DNA of 64,000 bases from Streptomyces mexicanus (GCF_902506575.1 NZ_LR732544.1:5415420-5479419); one strand, 5' to 3'. Shown: positions 1 through 8,925, counted from the first letter of the stretch. Made by a program: numbers and translations. Notes: a model not told the origin generated them from the sequence alone.

Positions 1-312
1 ATCGTCGCCGAGCTGGCCTCGAACGCCGTTCTCCATGGCCGGGTTCCCGGGCGGAGTTTCCGGCTCGCTCTCGCCGTGACCGTCCACGGCGTCCTCCGGA
101 TCGAGGTGACGGACACGCGCGGTGACGTACTTCCGAGTCGGGAGGGCGGTGGTGCCGGACCCGCGGAATCGGGATACGGGCTGTTGCTGGTTGACGAGTT
201 GGCCGATCGGTGGGGCGTGCGCACCGGCCCGGTTCCCTGCAAGACGGTGTGGGCAGAGCTCGACCCGGTCTGCCCATCAGCGCACGTCACACCGGAGCCG
301 GGCTGTGTGTGA
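1..312 (+). CDS. ATP-binding protein, HATPase/anti-sigma type (5' end outside window)
   Basis: The reading frame is open from base 1 and ends at TGA 310-312, so only the C-terminal 103 residues are present. The visible part starts with an N-box of the GHKL ATPase fold (ELASNAVLHG) and has a GYGLLLVDELADRWG stretch that resembles the G-box region of the RsbW/SpoIIAB-like serine kinases abundant in Streptomyces. In that family such proteins act as cytoplasmic anti-sigma or regulatory kinases. The partner and the specific role cannot be judged from this fragment. The family assignment is fairly safe; the function is inferred. Confidence 0.8.
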   Translation: MVAELASNAVLHGRVPGRSFRLALAVTVHGVLRIEVTDTRGDVLPSREGGGAGPAESGYGLLLVDELADRWGVRTGPVPCKTVWAELDPVCPSAHVTPEPGCV

Positions 313-594
313 GGCGGCGTTCCGGCCGCCGGGGGTGCGGGCGGTAAAAAGACCAAAGAACCCGGGGAAATAACCAACCAACCACACGAAACCCGGCATC
401 CGTCACTCGGGCGGGTGAATGTGGCCGGTCTGGCTGGCGTGGCGGCGGTTCGGGCGTGCAGGCTCGCCCCGAGGCGGTCGAGGCATATGCACCCGCCCCA
501 GCGCATTCACCACCCCACACATGCATCGGCCCCCGCCGGGACGGCAATCCCAGTGCGAGGGCCTGACCATCGAGGAAGAGAAGAGGTCTTCCCC

Positions 595-1611
595 ATGGCT
601 GAGAAGAAGCCTAACGCTGCCCTGCGCTCGATTCAGGGTGTTCCGCGATCCACCACCCCCTCCGGTGTCATCCACGTACGCACGTACCAGTCCGGTCAGT
701 ACGTCGTCGTCGGCAATCACCTCGCCCAGCACCGCGAGCTGTCCCTGACCGCGATCGGGCTGGCCACCCACATTCTGTCGGTGCCCGAGGGAACCCCGGT
801 CGACATCCGCAGCCTCGCCGAGCGCTTCCCCGAGGGGCGGGAGCGCATCGCGTCCGCGCTGCGCGAGCTGGAGGCGCACGGCTACCTGCGGCGGGTCCGG
901 GAGCACACGGACTCCGGCCGCCTGGTCACCCGTACGTACGCCCACCACGCCCCGGACGCAGCAGCCCCGGCAGTCGCGCCTCTTCGTGTGGCGGGGCGGC
1001 CCGCGGCCGGTCGCCGTACCGTCGAGCGTCAGCCCGCAGTACGCGCGGACGTACCGGCCGCCCCTGAGGAGGACGATCAAGCCCCTCCCCGGCAGGCACC
1101 CGAGCCGGAACCGTCCGCGCCTGCGGTGAGCGGAGCCCCGGATCCCCGGCAAGCGCTCGCGCCCGAACCGGCCGTGCCCGAGGTGCGCGCCACCCCGCAT
1201 CCCCGGCACGACCGGGCCGCCGCCCTCCTCGCCGGTCTGCGCCGCACGGACGACCGCCTCATCCTCTCCCGCCGAGACGTGGACCGGCTCGCGCCGGCCG
1301 TCACCGCGTGGCTCGACATCGGGGTCTCGGCCGCCGTCGTCCACCACGCCCTGACCGACGGCCTTCCCGCTGACCTGAGGAACCCGGCGAAGCTGATCGC
1401 CTACCGGCTCGATGCACTGCTGCCGGTGCCCCTGCCCGCTCGCGCCGCGCCGGCACCGATGACCACAGGGGGTCCGCGAGCGGTTCGCCGTCCCGATCCC
1501 TTCCAGACCTGCGACGGCTGCGAGCGCGCCTTCCGCGCCCCGCAGCCCGGGCGCTGCCGTGAGTGCCGCGGGAACAGGGCGGTGCCGGGCGGGAGCGTGT
1601 GTGCGGCGTGA
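595..1611 (+). CDS. Winged-helix domain protein with C-terminal zinc-ribbon-like CxxC pairs
   Basis: The protein has 338 residues. ATG 595 is preceded by a purine-rich GAGGAAGAGAAGAGG site, which favours it over upstream in-frame starts. Residues about 45-110 look like a winged helix (LSLTAIGLATHILS, then SLAERFPEGRERIASALRELEAHGYLRR), the MarR/replication-initiator-like fold common in actinobacterial accessory genes. The middle is a long Pro/Ala/Arg-rich linker. Near the C-terminus CDGC and CREC form two CxxC pairs suggesting a zinc ribbon. DNA binding is therefore likely. I recognise the general type but not a named gene. It stands alone, with the HATPase fragment upstream. Confidence 0.75.
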   Translation: MAEKKPNAALRSIQGVPRSTTPSGVIHVRTYQSGQYVVVGNHLAQHRELSLTAIGLATHILSVPEGTPVDIRSLAERFPEGRERIASALRELEAHGYLRRVREHTDSGRLVTRTYAHHAPDAAAPAVAPLRVAGRPAAGRRTVERQPAVRADVPAAPEEDDQAPPRQAPEPEPSAPAVSGAPDPRQALAPEPAVPEVRATPHPRHDRAAALLAGLRRTDDRLILSRRDVDRLAPAVTAWLDIGVSAAVVHHALTDGLPADLRNPAKLIAYRLDALLPVPLPARAAPAPMTTGGPRAVRRPDPFQTCDGCERAFRAPQPGRCRECRGNRAVPGGSVCAA

Positions 1612-1670
1612 GGCGGTGTTCGTGGGGCGTCGGGCAACCGACTGTCAGACCCTGCGCCTACCGTGGCGGT

Positions 1671-1871
1671 ATGGACATGGATGATCCGCAGGACGTAGGG
1701 GCGGCGTTCTGGGCGCAGGTGCTCGGGGTCACGATCCGCGAGGAGCCGCCCCCGCCGGACTCGCCGCTCGGCCGGGTGCAGGCGTTCACCGCGCGGTACG
1801 GGCAGGACGCGCTGCGGCCCGAGCACATACGGGCGGCCATCGAGGGGCGGCCGCTCCTGCCGTCCGAGTGA
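1671..1871 (+). CDS. Small hypothetical protein, 66 aa
   Basis: A small acidic, soluble protein starting MDMDDPQDVGAAFW and ending with EAIEGRPLLPSE-like residues. There is no membrane segment or known domain. ATG 1671 is chosen because the protein-like composition begins there; ATG 1677 is an in-frame alternative. It lies 59 bases after the winged-helix gene on the same strand and may be co-transcribed with it. Function is unknown. Confidence 0.5.
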   Translation: MDMDDPQDVGAAFWAQVLGVTIREEPPPPDSPLGRVQAFTARYGQDALRPEHIRAAIEGRPLLPSE

Positions 1872-1928
1872 GCCCGGGACGCGACGGACCCCCGGGCCTC
1901 CTCACCCCTGGGACATGCCAGACAGTCC

Positions 1929-2387
1929 CTAGTGGTGCCAGGCGTGGCCGCCCGTGTTGTGGATGACGCGCTGGAGCACCTTGAGGGTGGTCAGGTACTC
2001 CTCGTCGGAGATGCCGGCGTGGCGCTGCGCCCACAGCTCGTCCTGGAGGGCGGCCGCCTTGTCGAAGAAGGCCCTGCCCTCAGGGGTCAGGTTCAGACGG
2101 CCCGAGGGGTCCTCGGTGATCCAGCCCCGGTCGATCGTCCGGTCGATCTCCGACTCCATCGCGTCGTGGCCGGTGTCGAGGTAGTTCTCCAGCAGGCCGC
2201 TGACCTCGGCGCGGGTCCTGGGGGAGTCCGCGCGGGCGACCTGGGCGAGCACCCACCACTGGGGCTGGGTGGTGCCGAGGTCCGCGAGGGCGGCGCGGGT
2301 GCGGGTGACGACGGCCTTGTAGGCCGCCCAGCTCCAGTAGCCGATGGGCTGCCGGAGGAGTTCGTCGTCGCTGTGCGAGTACTCCAT
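1929..2387 (-). CDS. MarR-like winged-helix transcriptional regulator
   Basis: The protein has 152 residues. Its pattern is a helical N-terminus (IGYWSWAAYKAVVTRTRAALAD), then a winged helix (QPQWWVLAQVA, AEVSGLL, IDRGWITEDPSGRLNLTPEGRAFF), and a C-terminal dimerisation helix. This fits small MarR-type dimeric regulators; no ligand pocket can be read from sequence. ATG 2387 has a GGAAGG site upstream. It is transcribed away from hemB. Its promoter (listed separately) has a 19-bp spacer and an internal dyad typical of MerR-family activated promoters, so the gene is probably induced by a MerR-type protein not encoded next to it. Confidence 0.8.
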   Translation of the reverse strand: MEYSHSDDELLRQPIGYWSWAAYKAVVTRTRAALADLGTTQPQWWVLAQVARADSPRTRAEVSGLLENYLDTGHDAMESEIDRTIDRGWITEDPSGRLNLTPEGRAFFDKAAALQDELWAQRHAGISDEEYLTTLKVLQRVIHNTGGHAWHH

Positions 2388-2421
2388 GGCCTTGCCTTCC
2401 GTCTCCGGGTTCGTGATGTCG

Positions 2422-2452
2422 ACCGTAGAACCTCGACCAAGCTTGAGGTCAA
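2422..2452 (-). promoter_or_regulatory. MerR-type promoter with 19-bp spacer
   Basis: Read leftward, a -35 TTGACC (2452-2447) and a -10 TACGGT (2427-2422) are separated by 19 bp. The spacer holds an imperfect dyad, CCTCAAG...GTCGAGG (2448-2431). Over-long 19-20 bp spacers with a centred dyad are the hallmark of promoters activated by MerR/SoxR-family proteins. The predicted start of transcription is about 28 bases before the MarR-like gene. Confidence 0.7.
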
Positions 2453-2537
2453 CCGCCTTGGGCGTCGACTCGGTGCCGTCTCCGCGCCGACTCCGCGTCG
2501 GCAAAGGCACCGGGTGGGCGGGCGTAGCGTAGAGAGC

Positions 2538-3530
2538 ATGACGAAGTACGGATCCTTCCCCGGTACGCGTCCTCGCCGGCTGCGCACCACCCCCGTCATG
2601 CGCCGCATGGTCGCCGAGACCCGGCTGCACCCGGCGGACCTGATCCTGCCCGCGTTCGTACGGGAGGGCGTCAGCGAGCCCGTGCCGATCGAGGCGATGC
2701 CCGGGGTCGTGCAGCACACGCGCGACAGCCTGAAGAAGGCCGCCGCCGAGGCGGTGGAGGCCGGGATCTCCGGGATCATGCTCTTCGGCGTGCCGGAGGA
2801 GTCCAAGAAGGACGCCCTCGGGACGGCAGGCACCGACCCGGAGGGGATCCTGCAGGTCGCGCTGCGCGACGTGCGTGCCGAGGTCGGCGACGACCTGCTC
2901 GTCATGTCCGACCTGTGCCTGGACGAGTTCACCGACCACGGGCACTGCGGCGTGCTGGACGCCGAAGGGCGCGTCGACAACGACGCCACCTTGGAGCGTT
3001 ACGCCGAGATGGCCCAGGTCCAGGCCGACGCCGGGGCGCACATCGTGGGCCCCAGCGGCATGATGGACGGGCAGATCGGCGTGATCCGCGACGCCCTGGA
3101 CCAGATCGGGCGGGAGGACGTCGCCATCCTCGCCTACACCGCCAAGTACTCGTCCGCCTTCTACGGCCCGTTCCGCGAGGCCGTCGGCTCCTCGCTGAAG
3201 GGCGACCGCAAGACCTACCAGCAGGATCCCGCCAATCTGCGCGAGTCGCTGCGCGAACTGGCCCTCGACCTCGAAGAGGGCGCCGACATGGTGATGGTCA
3301 AGCCGGCCGGCCCCTACCTCGACATCCTCGCCCGGGTCGCCGACGCCGTGGACGTGCCCGTCGCCGCGTACCAGATCTCCGGCGAGTACTCCATGATCGA
3401 GGCCGCCGCCGAGAAGGGCTGGGTCGACCGCGACCGGGCGATCCTGGAGACCCTGACCGGCATCAAGCGGGCCGGGGCGCGCAACATCCTCACCTACTGG
3501 GCCGTCGAGGTGGCGCAGAAGCTGCGCTGA
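2538..3530 (+). CDS. hemB: Delta-aminolevulinic acid dehydratase (porphobilinogen synthase)
   Basis: The protein has 330 residues, normal for HemB. It condenses two 5-aminolevulinate molecules to porphobilinogen in cytoplasmic tetrapyrrole (haem, cobalamin) synthesis. The two Schiff-base lysines are visible: K203 in AYTAKYSSAFYGPFR and K255 in MVMVKPAGPYLD. At the metal site the sequence reads DLCLDEFTDHGHCG: C127 and C137 are present, but the middle zinc cysteine of the E. coli type is aspartate D129. In this family that change points away from a classical three-cysteine zinc site. ATG 2538 follows a modest AGAGAG site. The last 37 bases overlap the end of a convergent lipoprotein gene. Confidence 0.97.
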   Translation: MTKYGSFPGTRPRRLRTTPVMRRMVAETRLHPADLILPAFVREGVSEPVPIEAMPGVVQHTRDSLKKAAAEAVEAGISGIMLFGVPEESKKDALGTAGTDPEGILQVALRDVRAEVGDDLLVMSDLCLDEFTDHGHCGVLDAEGRVDNDATLERYAEMAQVQADAGAHIVGPSGMMDGQIGVIRDALDQIGREDVAILAYTAKYSSAFYGPFREAVGSSLKGDRKTYQQDPANLRESLRELALDLEEGADMVMVKPAGPYLDILARVADAVDVPVAAYQISGEYSMIEAAAEKGWVDRDRAILETLTGIKRAGARNILTYWAVEVAQKLR

Positions 3531-3784
3531 ACACGCCGGACGGTGTCCGGCTCCGCGCCCCGCACCGTGTCCGTGCGGGCGGGGCAGGGGTGCCCCGCGG
3601 ACCGCGACACCGAGGACGGGCCCTCGTCCCGCAGGCCCTGGCCGTCGTAGCAGCCGGTCAGGGCCGTGCACGCGGTGAGCAGGAACGCCGTCGCCGCCAG
3701 CAGTCGGGTGCGGGCGCGGGGACGGCCCTGGGCCCGGGCGCGGGTGCGCGCGCGGGCACGGGCGTCGGCGGAGTGCGCGGGCAT
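3494..3784 (-). CDS. Small putative lipoprotein, 96 aa
   Basis: ATG 3784 is preceded by GGAGGGGAAC. An Arg-rich N-terminus (RARARTRARAQGRPRARTR) is followed by a hydrophobic stretch LLAATAFLLTACTALTGC that ends in a lipobox-like LTGC, so the product is probably exported and lipid-anchored. The remaining 50 residues show no known domain. The 3' end overlaps hemB by 37 bases on the opposite strand, unusual enough to keep some doubt. The gene follows a DUF4232 lipoprotein gene at 29 bases on the same strand, so the two may form an operon. Confidence 0.6.
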   Translation of the reverse strand: MPAHSADARARARTRARAQGRPRARTRLLAATAFLLTACTALTGCYDGQGLRDEGPSSVSRSAGHPCPARTDTVRGAEPDTVRRVQRSFCATSTAQ

Positions 3785-3813
3785 GACGTTCCCCTCCGAT
3801 CCGGGCGGCGGGC

Positions 3814-4647
3814 TCAGTGTTCGAGGGCCTGGCCCATCTCCGGCAGCCAGTACGTCACCGTCAGGCTGTCGTCGACGTAGACGCCCTGCGCGGGCAGCGC
3901 CACCGTGGCGATCGAGCCGTCCGTGAAGGGCACCGTCAAGGAGTGCACCGTGTGGCCGTGTTCGGCGCTGCCGTCGCCGGCCGACAGCAGGACACCCGCG
4001 TACGCCGACTGGCCCGGCTCCATCCCGGTCAGCGCCTGCGGCTTGGTGTCCTCGGCCACCGGCGGCACCGACTGCGCCTCCCCGAAGCGCGCCGCCGGGT
4101 ACGGGGGCAGCATGCACGTCTTCGACCCGGTGTTGGTCGCGGTCAGCAGCAGGTGGTTGATCGGGCGGGACACCAGCGTGGCCTTGATCCGCGTGGTGCG
4201 CGCGCTGCACGTGCCCGGCATCGAGGAATCCCCGGCGCCGGCCCGGGAGCCGGTGCTGCCGCCCGTGGTCTTGGTGCCGCCGGTGCGGGCGGAGCCGGCG
4301 GTGCCGACGGTGCCGGCGGTTCCGCTGCCCGTGCTGCTCTTTCCGTTGCCGCTCGTGCCTTCGGCGGCGCCGGTGCCGCCGCTCCCGCCGGTCCCGTCCG
4401 TTCCGCTCGAAGCGTTCTTCCCGCCCTCGTTCCCGGTGCCCGCCGAGCCCTGCCCGGACGAAGCCGAGCCCTGCCCGGACGAAGCGGTGGACGGGTGGTC
4501 GCCCTGCGCGGTGGCCGTCGTGGCGGAGCCGGCGCTCGCGCTGTCGGTTCCGTTCTCGCAGGCCGTCAGGGACAGGGCCGCGAGGGAGAGCGCGGTGGCG
4601 GCGAAGAGGCGGGTGCGGGTGAGACGTCGTGCGGTGCGTACGGACAT
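3814..4647 (-). CDS. DUF4232-type secreted lipoprotein
   Basis: The protein has 277 residues. A signal peptide (RLTRTRLFAATALSLAALSLTAC) ends in the lipobox LTAC. Residues about 35-145 are a Gly/Ser/Thr-rich low-complexity linker. The C-terminal 130 residues resemble the DUF4232 beta-sandwich: MPGTCSARTTRIKATL, then NHLLLTATNTGSKTCMLPPYP and a DDSLTVTYWLP strand. Proteins of this family are surface lipoproteins of unknown role. ATG 4647 has a GGGGGAA site. The repeat-encoded linker makes the DNA locally repetitive; two copies of GQGSASS-like coding are adjacent. Confidence 0.85.
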   Translation of the reverse strand: MSVRTARRLTRTRLFAATALSLAALSLTACENGTDSASAGSATTATAQGDHPSTASSGQGSASSGQGSAGTGNEGGKNASSGTDGTGGSGGTGAAEGTSGNGKSSTGSGTAGTVGTAGSARTGGTKTTGGSTGSRAGAGDSSMPGTCSARTTRIKATLVSRPINHLLLTATNTGSKTCMLPPYPAARFGEAQSVPPVAEDTKPQALTGMEPGQSAYAGVLLSAGDGSAEHGHTVHSLTVPFTDGSIATVALPAQGVYVDDSLTVTYWLPEMGQALEH

Positions 4648-4877
4648 GGGAATTCCCCCGGTCGTGTGAATGAGTGTGTGCGGCGAGGTGCCGGCAGGTG
4701 CCGTTCGGCTGGTTGCCCTCGGTGGCGTCCTCGCTGATCCACAGCTTGTGGGAGGATCCGTCCCAGCGGCCAGTAGCGCCGGGACATGCGGGACGCTGGA
4801 ACGCTGGAACGGGCTCCGACCTGGGGAAACCATGTCCGCCTGGAACGCGGGTGTGAGATGGGAGAGAGGGAGAAACG

Positions 4878-6575
4878 GTGGCGGGGGAGGACTTCGCGGA
4901 GCTGCTGCGGGAGCTGAAGGAGCGCTCCGGCCTCAGTTACGGAGCGCTCGGCAAGCGACTGCACATGAGCGCGTCCACGGTGCACCGGTACGTCAGCGGG
5001 GACGTCGTACCGACGGACTACGCCCCGGTCGAGCGGCTGGCCCGCATCTGCCGGGCCACGCCGGAGGAACTGCTGGAGCTGCATCGCCGCTGGGTCCGCG
5101 CCGACGCGCTGCGAGGGGTCAAGGCGCAGGCGGCCGGGGAGGCACCCGCCCGGGCGGAGGCCACCGAGGCGGCCTGCGGGGCCGTCGACGAGGCCCGTAC
5201 CGAGGCGGGCGACGGGGCCCGTACCGAGGCCCCTGCCGAGGCGGGCGGCGCGGCCGGTGCCGAGGCCGGCACCGAGGGGGCCGGTCGGGCGGCCACCGGG
5301 TCGCGCGAGGGGTCGGTCCCCGAGTCGTCGGCCGGACCACAGGCCGGACCGTCGGTCGGATCCCCGGCTGTACCACCTGTCGAACCGTCGGCCGTACCAC
5401 CGGCTGTACCCCTGGTAGAGCCGTCGACTGTGCCACGGGTCGAGCCGTCACCGGTCGAGCCGTCGTCTGTCAGCTCGTCATCTGCCGGACCGTCAGGTGC
5501 CGGTTCGTCACCTGCCGAACCGTCACCGGTGGGGCGTTCGGCCGGATCCCCCGCCCACCCGGCCGCCCCGCACAGCCCGCAACCCGAGGCCGTACCCGCC
5601 GTCGGACCGCGCCTCGCGCCGCGGGACCGGAAGAAGCGGCCCGCCGCGCTGCTCGTCAGCGCCGGGATCGTGGCCGTGGCCGCGGCGACGGCGCTCGTGG
5701 TGAATCTGGTGCCGGGCGGTTCCGGCGGGGCGGACCGGGTCCGCGGTGTCGGTGAGGCCGTGTCCGCCCCCGCGTCCACCGCGCACACGGGCGGGACGGC
5801 CGGTGCGTCGGGGAGCGCGTCGCCGTCGCCCTCGGCGTCCCGGTCGGTGCAGGGCAGCGCCACGCCGAGCGCCACCGCGTCCGGCGGCAAGAGCCGGGCG
5901 GGGACGGGCGCGCGGGGGGCGGACAGGGCCTCCGGCGGTACGGGAACGGGCGACGCCGGTGGCGCGGACGCGGCCGGGCCGGTGCCGGTCACGGTCGCCA
6001 CCACGCCGTACTACTGGCACCTGCCGTGCGAGCAGAGCTTCCTGGTCGACCGCAGTCCGCAGAACGTTCCGCCGCCGCCCCCGCAGCAGGACGCGGTGGG
6101 CTGGGCCACCCCGCTGGGCGCGGTCGCCGCCGACCACCAGACGGTGGTGTTGACCGTGCAGGGGACCGGTGCCCGGACGGTCGTGCTGCAGGCGCTGCAC
6201 GTGCGCGTGGTGAGCAGCGGCGCACCGCTGACCTGGAACAAGTACGCGATGGGCGACGGCTGCGGCGGCGGCGTGGACACCAAGTCCTTCGACGTCTCGC
6301 TCGACCTCGGCAACCCTCTGGCCCAGCCGATCGCCGGGCAACGTCCCTTCCCGTACAAGGTCAGCGAGTCCGACCCCGAGGTCTTCTACGTCAACGCCCA
6401 CACCAGTGGGCACGACGTCCGCTGGTACCTGGAGCTGGACTGGTCCAGCGGCGAGCGGCACGGCACCGTGCGCGTCGACGACCACGGCAGGCCCTTCCGC
6501 ACCAGCGGTTCCGGGAAGCCGTACTACGTCCAGCCGCTGGGCCGCCACGAGTGGCAGCGGGTGGACGACTACTGA
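4878..6575 (+). CDS. Membrane-anchored XRE-type helix-turn-helix protein
   Basis: The protein has 565 residues and starts at GTG 4878 behind GGAGAGAGGGAG. Residues about 5-75 form an XRE-type DNA-binding domain (LKERSGLSYGALGKRLHMSASTVHRYVSG). A low-complexity linker rich in Glu/Ala, then Pro/Val/Ser follows. One transmembrane helix lies at about 255-278 after the basic RDRKKR, so the HTH is predicted inside and the rest outside. After a Ser/Gly linker a globular C-terminal domain (about 383-565) begins YYWHLPCEQSFLVDR; I cannot name it. The plan suggests a one-piece transmembrane regulator sensing the cell surface. The linker DNA (5330-5530) carries repeated GTACC/GAGCCGTC units. Confidence 0.8.
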   Translation: MAGEDFAELLRELKERSGLSYGALGKRLHMSASTVHRYVSGDVVPTDYAPVERLARICRATPEELLELHRRWVRADALRGVKAQAAGEAPARAEATEAACGAVDEARTEAGDGARTEAPAEAGGAAGAEAGTEGAGRAATGSREGSVPESSAGPQAGPSVGSPAVPPVEPSAVPPAVPLVEPSTVPRVEPSPVEPSSVSSSSAGPSGAGSSPAEPSPVGRSAGSPAHPAAPHSPQPEAVPAVGPRLAPRDRKKRPAALLVSAGIVAVAAATALVVNLVPGGSGGADRVRGVGEAVSAPASTAHTGGTAGASGSASPSPSASRSVQGSATPSATASGGKSRAGTGARGADRASGGTGTGDAGGADAAGPVPVTVATTPYYWHLPCEQSFLVDRSPQNVPPPPPQQDAVGWATPLGAVAADHQTVVLTVQGTGARTVVLQALHVRVVSSGAPLTWNKYAMGDGCGGGVDTKSFDVSLDLGNPLAQPIAGQRPFPYKVSESDPEVFYVNAHTSGHDVRWYLELDWSSGERHGTVRVDDHGRPFRTSGSGKPYYVQPLGRHEWQRVDDY

Positions 6576-6628
6576 CATCGAAAGGCCGAGGGGGCCGCCG
6601 CACGGTTCGCCCGCCTCGCCCGGTCGGC

Positions 6629-7648
6629 TCAGCGTGAGCGTTCCGCCAGCGTCAGCAGAAGGTGGGAGGACTCCGGGCGCAGGAAGTCGGAGTGGGCGCC
6701 GGCGGGGGACAGGCGGCTGCGGCGGCCGCCGCGGTAGAGCCAGTCGGCTTCCATGTTGACCAGGCGGTGGTCCAGGGCGTGCTGCGGATAGACCGCGTCG
6801 GTGGGCAGCAGGCGGGTGGGGAACGGGCGTACCGGGGCGGCCCCCGCGCCGGAGTGGCCGATGCCGGTCGACTTCTCGGCGCGCAGGTGCCAGAAGCCCG
6901 TCGCCCGGTCCCAGCGGGAATGGGTCAGGACGACCGGGCCGCGCAGCGGGGCGCCCGGGTGTGCGTCCGTGGGGAACAGCGTGTCGAACAGGTGGGCGAA
7001 GGCGTCCCGGGGCGCGGCCATCTGGAAGATCAGGGCGCTGTCGACGGTGAACGGCCGCCGCGGGTCGTACGGTGTGCTCCAGCCGAGCACGGGCGGGGGC
7101 TCGGCAGCCCGTTGCACCGCCTCGCACAGGAAACGACCGCCGAAGGAGTGCCCCATCAGGTGCAGGTACTGGCCGCTCCGGCCGGCGAGGACCGCGGGCC
7201 CGTTCGGGTCGGTGCGCTCGGTGTCCAGGTAGCCCAGCAGGTGCCCGATGACGTATGGGGCATGGCCGTCCCCCTCCGCGCTCATCGCGTGGGCGCGGTC
7301 ACGGATCCTGCGGTAGCCCCGCAGGGTGGGCAGGCTGGAGGACGGCCAGCGGACCACGACGCACCACGGCCGGTACCCGGCCCGCAGGCCCGGATAGCGG
7401 TCCGGCGCGGCCGATCTCAGCTCCAGCGCCTTCGTCAGGAGCCGGGTGGCGGTTTTCGTCGCCACCGCCGGAGGGGTCTGCCAGCCGTGCACGTACACGT
7501 GGATGTCGGTCGCCCACTCCGGAATGCGCAGGCGGTCGGCCAAGTGTTCGGCCACGCGGTGCACGGGGACGGCCGTGCCACTGCCCGGCACGGTCAGGCG
7601 GCCCTGTGCGTCGAGGTCCACCTCGGCCGGGGACACGGGCGCGCTCAT
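6629..7648 (-). CDS. Alpha/beta hydrolase, third gene of the STAND-CHAT operon
   Basis: The protein has 339 residues. The nucleophile elbow GHSFGG puts the catalytic serine at about S168. An earlier HGW (54-56) fits an oxyanion-hole strand, and AGAHSDF near the end offers a candidate catalytic histidine (H319). A lipase, esterase or amidase activity is possible; the substrate cannot be told. There is no signal peptide or membrane helix, so it is cytoplasmic. Its ATG overlaps the CHAT gene stop in ATGA (7645-7648), which means translational coupling. In context it is a likely effector released or activated by the CHAT protease, which is inference. Confidence 0.85.
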   Translation of the reverse strand: MSAPVSPAEVDLDAQGRLTVPGSGTAVPVHRVAEHLADRLRIPEWATDIHVYVHGWQTPPAVATKTATRLLTKALELRSAAPDRYPGLRAGYRPWCVVVRWPSSSLPTLRGYRRIRDRAHAMSAEGDGHAPYVIGHLLGYLDTERTDPNGPAVLAGRSGQYLHLMGHSFGGRFLCEAVQRAAEPPPVLGWSTPYDPRRPFTVDSALIFQMAAPRDAFAHLFDTLFPTDAHPGAPLRGPVVLTHSRWDRATGFWHLRAEKSTGIGHSGAGAAPVRPFPTRLLPTDAVYPQHALDHRLVNMEADWLYRGGRRSRLSPAGAHSDFLRPESSHLLLTLAERSR

Positions 7649-8925
7649 GACGCCAGGTCCAGGCGGCTGTTCATGCCCGCGTGCAGCGAATAGGTCAGGG
7701 CGAGCGGATTGTGGAAGTCCTGCGCGAACTGCCGGACCAGCAACTGGCTGACCTCCCCGGCGGTGTACTTGCCGGTCAGATAGTGGTCGAGGAAGGCGTA
7801 GGCGTACTCGGTGGCGAAGACCTGGGGTATCTCGATCTGCGGCGCGAGGACTCCGGCCGCGCCGAGCGCGATCAGTTCCTGCCCGAGGTGCTTGAGCCTG
7901 CCGGGGGGTGCCGCCTGCGCGGTGTGGCAGGCGTTCAACAGGACGAAGGGCTTGAAGCGGGCCTGGGGCGTGCGGTGGTCGTAGCGCCGGCGGGTGCGGC
8001 GCACGACGGGGCCGTCGATGTTCTCGCTGTCGGACAGCCGGATGGCCAGGCACTGGTTCGACGGGCCGCTGTGCACGTAGTGGCCGTGGCACCAGAAGTA
8101 CATGACGTCCTCGTGCAGCACGGAACAGGACAGGGCGTCCAGCAGGTCCTCGCTGTGGGTGCGCACGATCAGCCGCGAACGCTGATCGAGGAGTTCGTGC
8201 ACGTCCTGGGCCCGCCCCACGTGGTCCAGGGCCGTGTCCTTGTTCAGGCTCGTGGTGGCCAGTTCCCGGTGGCCCAGGGGAGCCTGGTCCCAGGGGTAGT
8301 CGGGGGAGGCCTGTTCGACCTGGTGACGGTAGCCCCAGAACGCCTCCCAGGGGTCGGCGCAGTCGGCGGGATCCACGGCGAGCATGGGCCACGGCAGGTG
8401 CCATGGAGAGTCGATGCTGATCCGCAGCGGCCGGTCAGAGCTGAGGGCGTCCAGCAGGACCTCGCGGAACCGGCCCAGGTTGTAGCCCGTGCCGTCGAGC
8501 AGCACGTAGAGCAGGTCGTGTCCCTCGGCGGCGAGTTTCGCCACCAGCGGTTCGGTCACGGCGCGCAGTTCGCTCAGGTCGGCGGTCTCCGCCAGTGGGT
8601 AGCCGCCGACCCGCCGGCCGGGCCCCAGGGCGGTGCTCTGGTGGTGGACGATCTGGTCGCGCCACAGCGCGCGCAGGCGGGCCGCCCGGTCCAGCAGCTC
8701 CTCGGGCGACACCTCCAGGGGGGCTTGGTGCCATGACCCGGTCTCCGAGGCCTGGTCCGGCACGATGGCGTGGATCCACAGCTCGTTGTCGGACGAGTAC
8801 AGCTTCAGCTTCAGGTCCCGAGGCTCGTCCTGAGCGGGGGTGCGGGGGGCCTGCCGCTGGGGCGGGATCCCCGTGAAGCCCTGGGAAGGGTCCTTCAGCA
8901 CCTCCACGGCCAGTTCCTGCGTCAT
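7645..8925 (-). CDS. CHAT-domain (caspase-like) protein
   Basis: The protein has 426 residues. The C-terminal half is a CHAT protease domain: the histidine motif FWCHGH (H280/H282) and the cysteine motif LLNACHTAQ (C333) are both intact, followed by GAAGVLAPQIEIPQVFATEYAYAF. The N-terminal 130 residues are unassigned. CHAT proteins are Cys proteases of the caspase/separase clan, and several act in bacterial conflict systems under STAND NTPase or TPR sensors. Both ends overlap neighbours by 4 bases (ATGA at 8922-8925 and 7645-7648), between the STAND-TPR sensor gene and the hydrolase gene. The target is unknown; the hydrolase or the TPR protein are obvious candidates. Confidence 0.87.
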   Translation of the reverse strand: MTQELAVEVLKDPSQGFTGIPPQRQAPRTPAQDEPRDLKLKLYSSDNELWIHAIVPDQASETGSWHQAPLEVSPEELLDRAARLRALWRDQIVHHQSTALGPGRRVGGYPLAETADLSELRAVTEPLVAKLAAEGHDLLYVLLDGTGYNLGRFREVLLDALSSDRPLRISIDSPWHLPWPMLAVDPADCADPWEAFWGYRHQVEQASPDYPWDQAPLGHRELATTSLNKDTALDHVGRAQDVHELLDQRSRLIVRTHSEDLLDALSCSVLHEDVMYFWCHGHYVHSGPSNQCLAIRLSDSENIDGPVVRRTRRRYDHRTPQARFKPFVLLNACHTAQAAPPGRLKHLGQELIALGAAGVLAPQIEIPQVFATEYAYAFLDHYLTGKYTAGEVSQLLVRQFAQDFHNPLALTYSLHAGMNSRLDLAS

